Position numbers and translations under genes: made by a program. The notes below the pieces were generated by a model. That model was not told the DNA's origin and ran no database searches. It was given only the letters and a program-made list of their open reading frames with translations. A DNA stretch of 30,788 nucleotides from Clostridia bacterium (GTDB lineage: Bacteria > Bacillota_A > Clostridia > Oscillospirales > Acutalibacteraceae), in NCBI GenBank assembly GCA_017549665.1, contig JAFYUD010000109.1, forward strand, positions 1-30,788. Direction: 5' to 3'. This document shows positions 1 through 8,024 of this stretch, one piece after another. Position 1 is the stretch's first letter, and each line of letters starts with the position of its first letter.

Positions 1-301
1 GGAGCTGATCAGCTGAACGGAATGATGCAAACTGTGAGAATGTTGAAAGGAAGGGAACGAGACCTGCCTTTGCCATACCTGCAGCAATACCGAACATGTT
101 CTGCTCTGCAATACCTACGTTGAAGAATCTGTCGGGGAATTTCTTCTGGAAATCACCGATTTTGGTTGATTTTGCAAGGTCAGCTGTAAGAGCAACAACC
201 TCAGGATGAGCTTCTGCAAGCTCAACGAGAGCCTGACCGTAAATTTCAGCTGTTGAAAGTGATGTTGAATCAAGTGCTGTATAGGTTAATCCGCCTGCCA
301 T
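1..301 (-). CDS. Transketolase, C-terminal subunit (partial, runs off left edge)
   Basis: This is the pyrimidine-binding half of a split, thiamine-diphosphate-dependent transketolase. About 100 residues are present, starting at ATG 301-299; the 3' end lies outside the window. The visible part reads MAGGLTYTALDS, then ALTADLAKSTKIGDFQ, then the diagnostic GIAEQNMFGIAAGMA segment, whose Glu is the residue that activates the cofactor in this family, then a PFLSTFSQFASFRSADQ stretch. The start lies one base after the stop of the N-terminal subunit, so the two are co-translated and should form one enzyme. Split transketolases are common in Clostridia, both for the pentose pathway and in specialised sugar pathways. 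The substrate cannot be told from sequence. Confidence 0.93.
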   Translation of the reverse strand, partial: MAGGLTYTALDSTSLSTAEIYGQALVELAEAHPEVVALTADLAKSTKIGDFQKKFPDRFFNVGIAEQNMFGIAAGMAKAGLVPFLSTFSQFASFRSADQL

Positions 302-302
302 A

Positions 303-1175
303 TTATTCAGCCTCCTTTTCTACTCTTGCAATTCTCTTCTGATAATGTCTTTCAAGACTTGCCTTAGCTTCTTCGTACTTGTTATCATCAATAGCGCCGT
401 AATGCCATACATAATCGTCTTCCATGAAGTCGATGCCGCAGCCCTTGATTGTGTCAAGGATGATCATATAGGGCTTGTCGCCTGTTGTTGCGAGAGCTTC
501 GTCGATAGCTTCACAGATTTCTCTGATGTTGTTACCGTCGATAACTTTAACCTCGAAACCGAATGATGCCCATTTGTCAGCAAGAGGCTCAAGACGCATA
601 ACATCTTCTGTTCTGCCGTCGATCATACACTTGTTACGGTCAACGAAAGAAATCATGTTTGTTGTCTTGTAATGAGCTGCAGACATTGCTGCTTCCCAGT
701 TTGAACCTTCGTCGCATTCACCGTCACCGAGAAGAACGTAGGTGTTGAAATCCTTACCTGTAACCTTTGCTGCAAGAGCAGTACCTACAGCGATTGACAT
801 ACCGTGACCGAGTGAGCCTGTAGATGCGTCAACACCGACAACCTTGTTGGAGTCAAGGTGGATACCCATTTTTGAGTTTGAAAGATTGAATGTCTTGAGA
901 AGCTCCTTGTCATTGAAGCCAAGGTCGCAGAGAATGGGAGCGTAAGCAACGCCTACATGACCCTTTGAGAGGATGAATCTGTCTCTGTCTTCCCAGTTGG
1001 GGTTGCTGACATCAATCTTCATGTACTTGTGGTAAAGTACAGTCATAACGTCAAGTGCGCTCATACCGCCGCCGATGTGAGCACTGCCTGCCCATTTTGT
1101 TGTGTCAAGAGTGAGCATACGAAGCTCGTGAGCCTTTTTTTCAAGTGCAAGCCATTCAGCTTTCGAAAGTGGCAT
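303..1175 (-). CDS. Transketolase, N-terminal subunit
   Basis: This 290-residue protein is the diphosphate-binding half of a split transketolase that transfers two-carbon ketol units between sugar phosphates. Family marks are SAHIGGGMSALD (residues 31-42), KGHVG (71-75), the SLGHGMS segment (121-127) and the thiamine-diphosphate motif GDGECDEGSN (150-159) closing with N181 in DRNKCMIDG. Length matches other split N-terminal subunits (about 270-290). The start ATG has a GGAGGAAAT ribosome site upstream. It follows the class III aminotransferase by 74 bases and precedes the C-terminal subunit by one base. Association with an aminotransferase and an SCP2-like protein, rather than with pentose-phosphate genes, suggests a specialised pathway, which is inference. 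Confidence 0.95.
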   Translation of the reverse strand: MPLSKAEWLALEKKAHELRMLTLDTTKWAGSAHIGGGMSALDVMTVLYHKYMKIDVSNPNWEDRDRFILSKGHVGVAYAPILCDLGFNDKELLKTFNLSNSKMGIHLDSNKVVGVDASTGSLGHGMSIAVGTALAAKVTGKDFNTYVLLGDGECDEGSNWEAAMSAAHYKTTNMISFVDRNKCMIDGRTEDVMRLEPLADKWASFGFEVKVIDGNNIREICEAIDEALATTGDKPYMIILDTIKGCGIDFMEDDYVWHYGAIDDNKYEEAKASLERHYQKRIARVEKEAE

Positions 1176-1204
1176 AATATTTCCTCCGATCGTTTTATCA
1201 ATTT

Positions 1205-1233
1205 AAAATGCACATTTACAATGTACAATAAAT
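1205..1233. repeat. Fragment of the AT-rich interspersed repeat seen at 9605-9697
   Basis: The 74-base gap between the aminotransferase and the transketolase N subunit holds the 16-mer ATTTACAATGTACAAT at 1214-1229. The identical 16-mer occurs at 9614-9629 in the left arm of the hairpin repeat between ctsR and mcsA. Flanking bases are also similar (AAA before, AAT after). I read it as a solo or decayed arm of the same dispersed element. Only one arm and no central stem is present here. Confidence 0.5.
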
Positions 1234-1249
1234 TTCATTTTTCTGTGAA

Positions 1250-2533
1250 TCAGAATAATTCAGGGTGGCGTTTTCTTACAGCTTTGAATGCGTCATCAGC
1301 AACTTCACAAGTGTACTTGATATCCTCTTCAGTAAGAGAAGCATTGATAAAGTGGTTGTGATGGCTTGTAAGGAAGATTCCTCTGTGTACCATTTCCTGA
1401 ATCCAGTCCTGATGAATGAAGAGACTGTCATCATCTGTGAGTCTGAGATAGAACAGTGCAGGCTCACCTGAAACCTTAAGGTTGAAGCCGTTGTTTTCAG
1501 CAGCAGCCTGAAGTCCTGTTGTAAGCTTTGTTCCGAGCTCCTTGAACATTGCGGGAGCGTTGAGCTTCTTGAGCTTTTCGATACAGGCAATACCTGCAGC
1601 GAAGGGAACAGCACTCATCCAGTAGCTTCCCGTGTATGAAAGACCGCTCATTGCGCTCTTGAGGAAGTCCTTACCGCAAAGACAAGAAACGTTCCAGCCG
1701 TTTGCAAGAGCCTTACAGAAGCAGATAAGGTCAGCTTCGAAGCCGTAGTAATGGTCAGAGCCTGCAAGGTCAAGTCTGAAGCCGCAGCGAACGTCGTCAA
1801 CGATAAGCACGATGCCCTTTTCAGTACAGAGCTTTCTTACCTTCTGCCAGTAGTTAGCTTCGGGAGTTTCGTTATCAAGGAAATTACCGTGCATGTAAGG
1901 TGTTGCGATGAAAGCAGCAATTTCACCTTCATTTTCAGCAATAAGCTTTTCAAGTGCGGGGATATCATTCCAGTCAACGTAAAGGTTGTTTGCAACGTCC
2001 TCGGGAAGAACACCGGGGTAGTCAAGCTTCTGTGTCCACATTGAAACACCGTGATAGAAACCGTTTACGAAGATGATTTTTTTTCTGTGTGTGTGGTAAC
2101 GTGCGCACATGATAGCTGCCTGAGTTGTATCGTTACCGTTCTTTGCAAAAAATGCCCAGTCAGCAGAAGCAACAGTGTCAACCATAAGCTCTGCAAACTC
2201 AACCATCTTGTAAGAAGGTGTAGTTGTACAGTTGGCAACGTTAGCCTGTGCGATAGCAGCTGCGTTTACATCGGGGTCGTTGTAGCCGAGTACGTTGGGA
2301 CCGTATGCACACATATAGTCAAGATACTTGTTGCCGTCAACGTCCCACATGTATGAGCCTTCTGCTCTGTCGAGGAAGAAGGGCCATGATGTAGTGGGAA
2401 CCCAGAGACCTTCTGCAGGGCCTAAGTGACCGTAAATACCTGAAGGAATTACGTCAACAGCTCTTTTGAACCATTCATGGCTCTTTTTGTGGTCGTAATA
2501 AACTGATTCGTTTTTAGTTTTCTTTGAAGCCAT
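1250..2533 (-). CDS. Class III PLP-dependent aminotransferase (HemL/aminomutase-like)
   Basis: This 427-residue protein has the fold-type I layout of class III aminotransferases: LDYMCAYGPNVLGYNDPDV (residues 71-89) near the N-terminus, FAKNGNDTTQAA (129-140) at the phosphate-binding position, the pyridine-ring aspartate region LIVDDVRCGFR (243-253), and the Schiff-base lysine K274 in FCKALANGWN. The VDDVRCGFR segment resembles glutamate-1-semialdehyde aminomutases and related ketone or aldehyde aminotransferases. No tetrapyrrole genes are nearby and the substrate loops differ, so a hemL call is not justified. The ATG at 2533 has a GGGAGG site. It begins 14 bases after the SCP2-like gene and is followed by the split transketolase, so it probably aminates or deaminates a carbonyl compound in the same pathway. 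Confidence 0.85.
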   Translation of the reverse strand: MASKKTKNESVYYDHKKSHEWFKRAVDVIPSGIYGHLGPAEGLWVPTTSWPFFLDRAEGSYMWDVDGNKYLDYMCAYGPNVLGYNDPDVNAAAIAQANVANCTTTPSYKMVEFAELMVDTVASADWAFFAKNGNDTTQAAIMCARYHTHRKKIIFVNGFYHGVSMWTQKLDYPGVLPEDVANNLYVDWNDIPALEKLIAENEGEIAAFIATPYMHGNFLDNETPEANYWQKVRKLCTEKGIVLIVDDVRCGFRLDLAGSDHYYGFEADLICFCKALANGWNVSCLCGKDFLKSAMSGLSYTGSYWMSAVPFAAGIACIEKLKKLNAPAMFKELGTKLTTGLQAAAENNGFNLKVSGEPALFYLRLTDDDSLFIHQDWIQEMVHRGIFLTSHHNHFINASLTEEDIKYTCEVADDAFKAVRKRHPELF

Positions 2534-2547
2534 ATGTAAAACCTCCC

Positions 2548-3306
2548 TTACTTAAGATAAAGACCGACAAGGTCAAGAATTCTGTTCATATTGTCAACCA
2601 TAGAGATCATGCCGCCCATAGCGATTTTGCCTTCACCGACACAGGCAACGGAGTTGACCTTACCGTCGAAGAGGTCACGTGCAAGATCGATTGACTCGAA
2701 CTCCATGAGAGCTCTGGGCTTTTCTGAAGCCTTCTTGTAGGTAAGAAGTCTGTGGTTCTTTACACGGATAGCAGCCTTGGGTCCGTTCTTGATTGACATG
2801 AGGATATCGCCGTCAACCATGTGGTCAGCTGAGAACTTACCGATTTCGTCGTTGTTGCCGATCTGAGCGATTGCAACAGCGATTGTATAGAACATGAGAG
2901 ATGTACTGATTTCGAAGAATCTTCTGTCCTCGAGATCTTCGGGATCAGGTCTCATATATCTTGTAAGAAGATCTGTAAGCTTTGTGAAGTCCTTGAGAAG
3001 GAAGCCGATATGAGTAAAGCCCTTTGAGGGGATAGGTGTGACCGTTCCGTCAATCATACCGTTGAACTTCTCGCATGAAGAGAAGGGAAGCTTGATGTCG
3101 CAGGGGCCGATGCCGTCTTCCATTCTGCATCTGCCGTTTTTGAATGTTATTGTAGCCGCAGGACCGCCTTTTACGACAATGCCGATTGTCAGCGGTTTCT
3201 TGTTTGTAAGAAGTGCTCTTGCATCTTCATCAAGCTCGCAGAGATTTTCAAGTGAGCCGAGGACGCCGTAAAGGTTGATGTATGCAAGTGTTTTTGCGTC
3301 TGTCAA
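2548..3306 (-). CDS. Tandem SCP2-like (sterol-carrier-type) domain protein, role unknown
   Basis: This soluble 252-residue protein has no signal peptide. It appears to hold two SCP2-like units. The first (about 30-125) reads GIVVKGGPAATITFKNGRC, a CDIKLPFSS strand, a GMIDGTVTPIPSKG turn and a hydrophobic end. The second (about 160-252) repeats the scheme: LMSIKNGPKAAIRVKNHRL, ALMEFESIDLARDLFDGKVN, GEGKIAMGGMIS and a closing LDLVGLYLK helix. SCP2 folds bind hydrophobic or acyl ligands, and bacterial versions are often attached to enzymes. Here it is the first gene of an operon with an aminotransferase and a split transketolase. The start codon is TTG (3306-3304), chosen because AGGAGGAA lies about eight bases upstream. 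Domain call is by pattern only. Confidence 0.65.
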   Translation of the reverse strand: MTDAKTLAYINLYGVLGSLENLCELDEDARALLTNKKPLTIGIVVKGGPAATITFKNGRCRMEDGIGPCDIKLPFSSCEKFNGMIDGTVTPIPSKGFTHIGFLLKDFTKLTDLLTRYMRPDPEDLEDRRFFEISTSLMFYTIAVAIAQIGNNDEIGKFSADHMVDGDILMSIKNGPKAAIRVKNHRLLTYKKASEKPRALMEFESIDLARDLFDGKVNSVACVGEGKIAMGGMISMVDNMNRILDLVGLYLK

Positions 3307-3335
3307 AACAAATTCCTCCTTTATGTAACTGTAAA

Positions 3336-3365
3336 TGTATACAATTTTCTGATTATACGTGTATA
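3336..3365. promoter_or_regulatory. Putative operator dyads at the start of the SCP2-aminotransferase-transketolase operon
   Basis: Two symmetric sites lie over and just downstream of the predicted transcription start: the perfect palindrome TGTATACA at 3336-3343 and the dyad TATAC-GT-GTATA at 3354-3365, which touches the -10 element. They share the TATAC/GTATA half-site and are centred about 20 bases apart, close to two helical turns. Such TGTATACA-like sites are typical of GntR-type repressors; the repressor gene is not in the window. Seen directly as symmetry; function is inferred. Confidence 0.45.
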
Positions 3366-3393
3366 TAATACCAAAAATCAGTTTTTAAGTCAA
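3365..3393 (-). promoter_or_regulatory. Sigma-A promoter of the SCP2-aminotransferase-transketolase operon
   Basis: On the minus strand TTGACT (3393-3388), a 17-base spacer, then TATTAT (3370-3365) give a near-consensus housekeeping promoter. It lies about 60 bases upstream of the TTG start of the SCP2-like gene and after the terminator of the glycoside hydrolase gene, so this operon is transcribed independently. Confidence 0.8.
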
Positions 3394-3462
3394 TAATAAA
3401 AATAAATGTTATATTATACAGCTGTAGAAATTGAATATAAAACTTTGTCTATAATTAACAAA

Positions 3463-3495
3463 ATGCCGAGTCGGGAATTGTTCCCGATTCGACAT
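3463..3495 (-). terminator. Intrinsic terminator of the GHL6-like gene
   Basis: Fifteen-base arms (3463-3477 and 3481-3495), with two G-U-type differences and a three-base loop, form a strong stem just after the stop codon of the glycoside hydrolase gene. On the minus strand a T-rich TTTGTT stretch follows. Confidence 0.85.
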
Positions 3496-3505
3496 TTTTG
3501 TACTA

Positions 3506-5452
3506 TTAATCGTTTATTACAACAAGCTGATGAATATTTACCTCCGGTACGGTGAATTCAGCTCTTGAGTTTTCGTAAGTGAAATCAAGCTGCTTACCGC
3601 AGGGAGCAAGAGTGACGGAGGAAGGCTTTGATGCACATTTGACACTGCATGATACATTGTAAAGAGGTACAGTATCTTCAATTACTTCAGTGTTTCTGCC
3701 TCTTACTGTTGTGTGCGCAAAAAGAAGATGAAGAATGTTTCGTTTTTCATTTTCCTGTCTTGTGTATGTCACTACAGCTTTGTCGGGAATTGATGCGTAT
3801 ACAGTTGCATCTTCACCAATCATACGAGCTGTGATAAAGCGGAAAAGCTCCTTGAAGCAAAGATGTCCGTGATTTGCATAAGCTGAAAAAATATCCCAGC
3901 CGATGTATGCAACATTGCCTTTTATGACTGCTGCGGGGTAGCTTCCTTCAGGGTTATTTGGAGCATGTGCATGTGAACAGAAATGCTCGGCAGTTCTGTT
4001 GAAATAAGGATTCTGACCGTATGCAACAACCTGGCAGTCTTTTGCTTCAATTCTGAATGAATTACAGCGCATGATATACTCAGTTTCACCGTTGATTGTT
4101 CCGAAGTTGGGAATGAAATATGTGGGGCTGAATTCATTTCTGCCTATGTATTCAGCGCCTGTATCAAGAATGAATTTTCCGTCTCTGACGATTGCTTCAC
4201 CGCTTGCAATGACTTTGCCGCCGTCTGCTATAAAGCTGTTGATTTTATCAAGCATAGCATCGGAAAGACCTGCAACGTCGGGAAGAATGAGTAATTTATA
4301 GTCGGAGATATCAGCTTTTTCGTCAATGAAATTATAAAGATAGTTGCATTCAAGAAGCATTCTGTTTGCGCCCGTGTCAGCATTTACATCACGGTCACCT
4401 GTAAGTGCTTCTGCGCTTAAAACAGCAATATCTGCAACATTCACTGCGTTGTCAAGCCATGGCTCTTTTTCTTCAATAAGAGCATAAGCTTTTCCGATAA
4501 GACCGTAAGTTGCAAGATTCATTTCACCGAGAGGATGCATCTGGTCGCCGATTGAACAGCCTGCGCCGTTTGCAACACTCAGTGCTGTTTCATATATCAG
4601 AGCATTGGGATGCTTGAATCCGCCGAATTCACCCCAGCTCTGGTGGAATTTACCTGTCATGCCGAGAAAATCAGTATTTTTAAGAGTACGCACATAAGCA
4701 GCAGAAAGAGGGAAGTGGTCGTAGCCCCATCCGCCTGTAGGAAGGCTTTCAAGCTCAAGATGAGTATTTGAGTTGATTGAAACATAATCACCCTTGGGTA
4801 TGTGTCCGCCGTTGTGGAAAATAGTTGCAGTTTCACTGTATTTTCTCACAGCCGCATTTGTTGATTCTATGTATTTTCTGTATACACGGTCAGCAAAATC
4901 AGCTCTGTCTGCATCATTGTTTATATCAAGACCAAGCTCAAGCATATCGGCACGGCATTTAGCACAGTAGCACTCTCTTGAATGAACGATATCAAGGAAA
5001 ATTCCGCAGGGATTGTATCTCTGCATCACTTCTTCAATCTGAGCGCAAAGAAGATCAAGATAACCGGTGTTGAAGCAAAGGGTATGGAAATGAACTTCAT
5101 CCTCATATTCTTTTACATCAGCAGGGTCAGCAGAGCGGTGATAATGCCATTCGGGATGCTTTACAAATTCTTTTTCGTCATAACCTGCAGAAATATAAAC
5201 AGGTGCATTTACATCAAGCTCTTTGCATACTTCAAGCTGCGCTGCAAGTAAATCAAAGTCAAGCTCAGGATGCATTTCGTTGACATCTGTGGGATGGTAT
5301 GACCAACCGTGATGGCATTTTGAAAAAACTGTAATGGAATTTACATGTCCGAGCTTAAGAGCTTCTGCAAACTGTTCTTTTGAGAAATTTTTGCCCACGG
5401 GTAAAGTGCCGTTTGTGTGAAAATCAAGATGTACCTGTCTGTTTCTGATCAT
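3506..5452 (-). CDS. Putative glycoside hydrolase, GHL6/alpha-amylase-like barrel
   Basis: This 648-residue protein has no signal peptide, so it is probably cytoplasmic. The N-terminal barrel carries the GHL6-type signature: VHLDFHTNGTLPVG (residues 7-20), TVFSKCHHGWSYHPT (41-55), HPELDFDLL, then ISAGYDEKEFVKHPEW. A Cys-rich segment (GIFLDIVHSRECYCAKC) follows at about 150-166, typical of this group. The middle part (about 340-480) has a glutamine-amidotransferase-like look (YKLLILPDVAGLSDAMLDKI, ADGGKVIASGEA), as in the beta-galactosidase trimerisation domain, and a C-terminal beta domain ends the protein. Activity in GHL6 proteins is poorly known; fucosidase- or galactosidase-like action is possible. 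It has its own promoter and terminator and lies just upstream of the transketolase operon, so a shared sugar pathway is possible but not proven. Confidence 0.75.
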   Translation of the reverse strand: MIRNRQVHLDFHTNGTLPVGKNFSKEQFAEALKLGHVNSITVFSKCHHGWSYHPTDVNEMHPELDFDLLAAQLEVCKELDVNAPVYISAGYDEKEFVKHPEWHYHRSADPADVKEYEDEVHFHTLCFNTGYLDLLCAQIEEVMQRYNPCGIFLDIVHSRECYCAKCRADMLELGLDINNDADRADFADRVYRKYIESTNAAVRKYSETATIFHNGGHIPKGDYVSINSNTHLELESLPTGGWGYDHFPLSAAYVRTLKNTDFLGMTGKFHQSWGEFGGFKHPNALIYETALSVANGAGCSIGDQMHPLGEMNLATYGLIGKAYALIEEKEPWLDNAVNVADIAVLSAEALTGDRDVNADTGANRMLLECNYLYNFIDEKADISDYKLLILPDVAGLSDAMLDKINSFIADGGKVIASGEAIVRDGKFILDTGAEYIGRNEFSPTYFIPNFGTINGETEYIMRCNSFRIEAKDCQVVAYGQNPYFNRTAEHFCSHAHAPNNPEGSYPAAVIKGNVAYIGWDIFSAYANHGHLCFKELFRFITARMIGEDATVYASIPDKAVVTYTRQENEKRNILHLLFAHTTVRGRNTEVIEDTVPLYNVSCSVKCASKPSSVTLAPCGKQLDFTYENSRAEFTVPEVNIHQLVVIND

Positions 5453-5485
5453 TTATAACATCTCCCTGAAAAGAAGTTTTTTTTA

Positions 5486-5514
5486 ATTATACACCACCCG
5501 CTTTTTATTTGCAA
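5486..5514 (-). promoter_or_regulatory. Sigma-A promoter of the GHL6-like gene
   Basis: Minus-strand TTGCAA (5514-5509), a 17-base spacer and a perfect TATAAT (5491-5486) lie 34 bases upstream of the ATG, which is preceded by an AGGGAGAT ribosome site. Confidence 0.75.
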
Positions 5515-5523
5515 TACAAATAA

Positions 5524-5551
5524 ATGCACCCCTGAAAAAACAGGGATGCAT
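5524..5551 (-). terminator. Terminator after clpC
   Basis: Eleven-base arms (5524-5534 and 5541-5551, one mismatch) around an A6 loop lie directly after the clpC stop. The tail is T-rich (TTTATTTG on the minus strand) but not a pure T run. It ends the ctsR operon before the GHL6-like promoter. Confidence 0.75.
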
Positions 5552-5558
5552 CGTTTTA

Positions 5559-7994
5559 TCAGAATTCATCGTAAACAAATTTATCGTCTCTGACGGTGCA
5601 GATGTATTTTTTTCCTGAAATGATTTTTTCTTCAAGAATAAGCTCTGAAAGACTGTCCTCAATCTGTGATCTGACAGCACGCTTCAGCGGTCTTGCGCCG
5701 TAAATTTCGTCAAAGCCTGCATCTGCGATTTTTTCTGCAGCTTCATCTGAGAATGTAATGTCAATTTCCATGTCGCAAAGACGGCTTCTGACAGTGTCAA
5801 GAAGCTTCGATGCAATCTGACGGATGTCATCTCTTGAAAGCCTTGAGAATACGATAATGTCGTCAATTCTGTTAATGAATTCGGGACGGAATGTGTTTTT
5901 CAGCTCACCCGTAACAGCCTCACGTATCTGCTCAAAGGACATATTGCTTCCGCCTGATGTGAAGCCGACAGATAATTGTTTGTCAGTGATAAGCTTTGCA
6001 CCCACATTTGATGTCATGATTATTACAGCATTTTTGAAGCTGACCTTTCTGCCCTGGGAATCTGTCAGAATACCGTCATCAAGAATCTGAAGCATCATGT
6101 TGAACACGTCGGGATGAGCTTTCTCGATTTCATCAAAAAGAACAACCGAATACGGCTTTCTTCTGATTTTTTCTGTCAGCTGACCGCCTTCCTCAAAGCC
6201 TACATAGCCGGGAGGAGAGCCTACAAGTCTTGAGACATTGTGTTTTTCCATGTATTCGGACATATCAAGACGGATTATTGCATTTTCGTCACCGAACATT
6301 GCCGCCGCCAGAGCCTTGCAAAGCTCTGTTTTACCTACACCTGTAGGACCTGAGAAAATGAATGAGCCGATAGGTCGTTTCGGGTCCTTGAGTCCCACAC
6401 GACTTCTTCTGATTGCTCGTGAAACAGCAGTGACAGCCTCGTGCTGACCTACAATTCTGTTGTGAAGCTCATTTTCAAGGTTAAGAAGACGCTGAGTTTC
6501 CTCTGTGGTCATCTGGCTGACGGGAATACCCGTCCAGACTGAAACAATCTGTGCGATTTCATCGGTACCCACTTCACCTGATGCATGACTTGCTTTCTCT
6601 TCCCATTCAGCCTTGAGCGTGCTTAATTCTTTTGCAAGCTCCTTCTCTTCGTCACGCAGTTTGGCGGCTCTTTCAAATTCCTGTGAATTCACGGCAGATG
6701 CCTTTTCTGCATCAAGCTCCTTTATTTTCTCTTCACGCTCCCTTATTTCTTCGGGAGGAGTATAGGCTTTGAGCCTGACCTTTGAAGCCGCTTCGTCGAT
6801 AAGGTCAATTGCCTTGTCGGGCAGGAAACGGTCACCGATATATCTTGCAGATAATTTTACTGCAGCAGAAATAGCTTCGTCGGTGATTTTTACTTTGTGA
6901 TGTGCTTCGTATTTGTCTCTCAGACCTTTGAGAATTTCAACAGCTTCATCTTTTGACGGCTCACCCACGGTGACGGGCTGAAAACGCCTTTCAAGCGCTG
7001 CATCCTTTTCGATATTTTTTCTGTATTCCTCAATTGTAGTAGCGCCGATAACCTGTAATTCACCTCTTGCAAGTGACGGCTTGAGAATGTTTGCCGCATC
7101 AGTTGCACCTTCTGCTGAGCCTGCCCCCACAAGTGTGTGTATCTCATCGATAAACAGAATTATATTTCCTGATTTTGAAACTTCTTCAATACAGTTTTTG
7201 ATCCTGTCTTCAAAGTCACCTCTGTACTTTGTGCCGGCAACCATGCCCGTAAGGTCCAGTGAAATAATCCGTTTATCCTTGAGTAATTCAGGAACTTCAT
7301 TCTGTGCAATTTTCAGTGCAAGCCCCTCTGCGATTGCAGTTTTACCCACGCCCGGCTCACCGATAAGACACGGATTGTTTTTTGTTCTTCTTGAAAGAAT
7401 CTGCGTGACTCTTTCGATTTCTTCCTGTCTTCCGATAACGGGATCGATTTTACCTTCCTTTGCAAGTGCAGTAAGGTCTCTGCCGAATTTGTCAAGATTT
7501 TCAGTTTTTTTGCCGTATGATTTACTCTGTGATACGGCGGGATTTTTTGTTTCTTCTCCCGAAACCAGACGGCTGATATCGTTTATGACATCTGATACCG
7601 AAACGCCGAGCTTTGCAATGATTTTTGCCCCGTAGCTCTGTGATTCTCTTACGATTGCAAGAAGAATATGCTCAGTAGCTACAAGTGCAAGCCCCGAAGT
7701 CCTTGCAACAAGCATTGATGTTTCGACTATATTCTTGCTTCTCGGTGTGAAGTCGTCAGGTGATAATTCGGTAGGCATTCCTACGCCGATTGAAGACCTG
7801 ACGGCATTTTCAACCTTCTGTAAGTTGATTCCTCTTGTATTGAGAATTGTTGCAGCCACTGATGTCGGGTCTTTGAGTATGCCCAGCAACAGATGCTCGC
7901 TGCCGATATATGTGTGTCCTAAGTCTTCTGCGGCATTGACAGCATTGTTAAGTGCTACATTTGCCTTTTCATTAAAACCTGTGAATTTATACAT
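5559..7994 (-). CDS. clpC: ClpC, Clp protease ATP-binding subunit
   Basis: This 811-residue, full-length ClpC is a hexameric AAA+ unfoldase that feeds substrates to ClpP and, with McsB, degrades arginine-phosphorylated proteins. Domains in order: double Clp-N repeat (1-145), D1 AAA with Walker A GEPGVGKT (212-219) and Walker B IILFIDE (279-285), a middle coiled coil with a UVR-type segment (about 437-456), D2 AAA with Walker A GPTGVGKT (549-556) and Walker B VVLFDE (617-622), and the ClpP-docking VGF loop (676-678). The UVR-containing middle domain marks it as ClpC rather than ClpA or ClpE. It is the last gene of the CtsR operon, 30 bases after mcsB. The ATG at 7994 follows an AAAGGA site at somewhat long spacing. 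ClpP is not in the window. Confidence 0.97.
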   Translation of the reverse strand: MYKFTGFNEKANVALNNAVNAAEDLGHTYIGSEHLLLGILKDPTSVAATILNTRGINLQKVENAVRSSIGVGMPTELSPDDFTPRSKNIVETSMLVARTSGLALVATEHILLAIVRESQSYGAKIIAKLGVSVSDVINDISRLVSGEETKNPAVSQSKSYGKKTENLDKFGRDLTALAKEGKIDPVIGRQEEIERVTQILSRRTKNNPCLIGEPGVGKTAIAEGLALKIAQNEVPELLKDKRIISLDLTGMVAGTKYRGDFEDRIKNCIEEVSKSGNIILFIDEIHTLVGAGSAEGATDAANILKPSLARGELQVIGATTIEEYRKNIEKDAALERRFQPVTVGEPSKDEAVEILKGLRDKYEAHHKVKITDEAISAAVKLSARYIGDRFLPDKAIDLIDEAASKVRLKAYTPPEEIREREEKIKELDAEKASAVNSQEFERAAKLRDEEKELAKELSTLKAEWEEKASHASGEVGTDEIAQIVSVWTGIPVSQMTTEETQRLLNLENELHNRIVGQHEAVTAVSRAIRRSRVGLKDPKRPIGSFIFSGPTGVGKTELCKALAAAMFGDENAIIRLDMSEYMEKHNVSRLVGSPPGYVGFEEGGQLTEKIRRKPYSVVLFDEIEKAHPDVFNMMLQILDDGILTDSQGRKVSFKNAVIIMTSNVGAKLITDKQLSVGFTSGGSNMSFEQIREAVTGELKNTFRPEFINRIDDIIVFSRLSRDDIRQIASKLLDTVRSRLCDMEIDITFSDEAAEKIADAGFDEIYGARPLKRAVRSQIEDSLSELILEEKIISGKKYICTVRDDKFVYDEF

Positions 7995-8024
7995 AGTCTG
8001 TCAATCCTTTCAGAGTATAGTTTA

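Noticed and set aside
1..1175. Assigning the split transketolase to sulfoquinovose or apiose catabolism
   Set aside because: None of the specific partner enzymes of those pathways is visible in the window; the split form alone is not diagnostic.
1250..2533. Calling the class III aminotransferase hemL (glutamate-1-semialdehyde aminomutase)
   Set aside because: The fold matches but no tetrapyrrole genes are nearby, and the operon partners are transketolase and SCP2-like genes; only the family call is supported.
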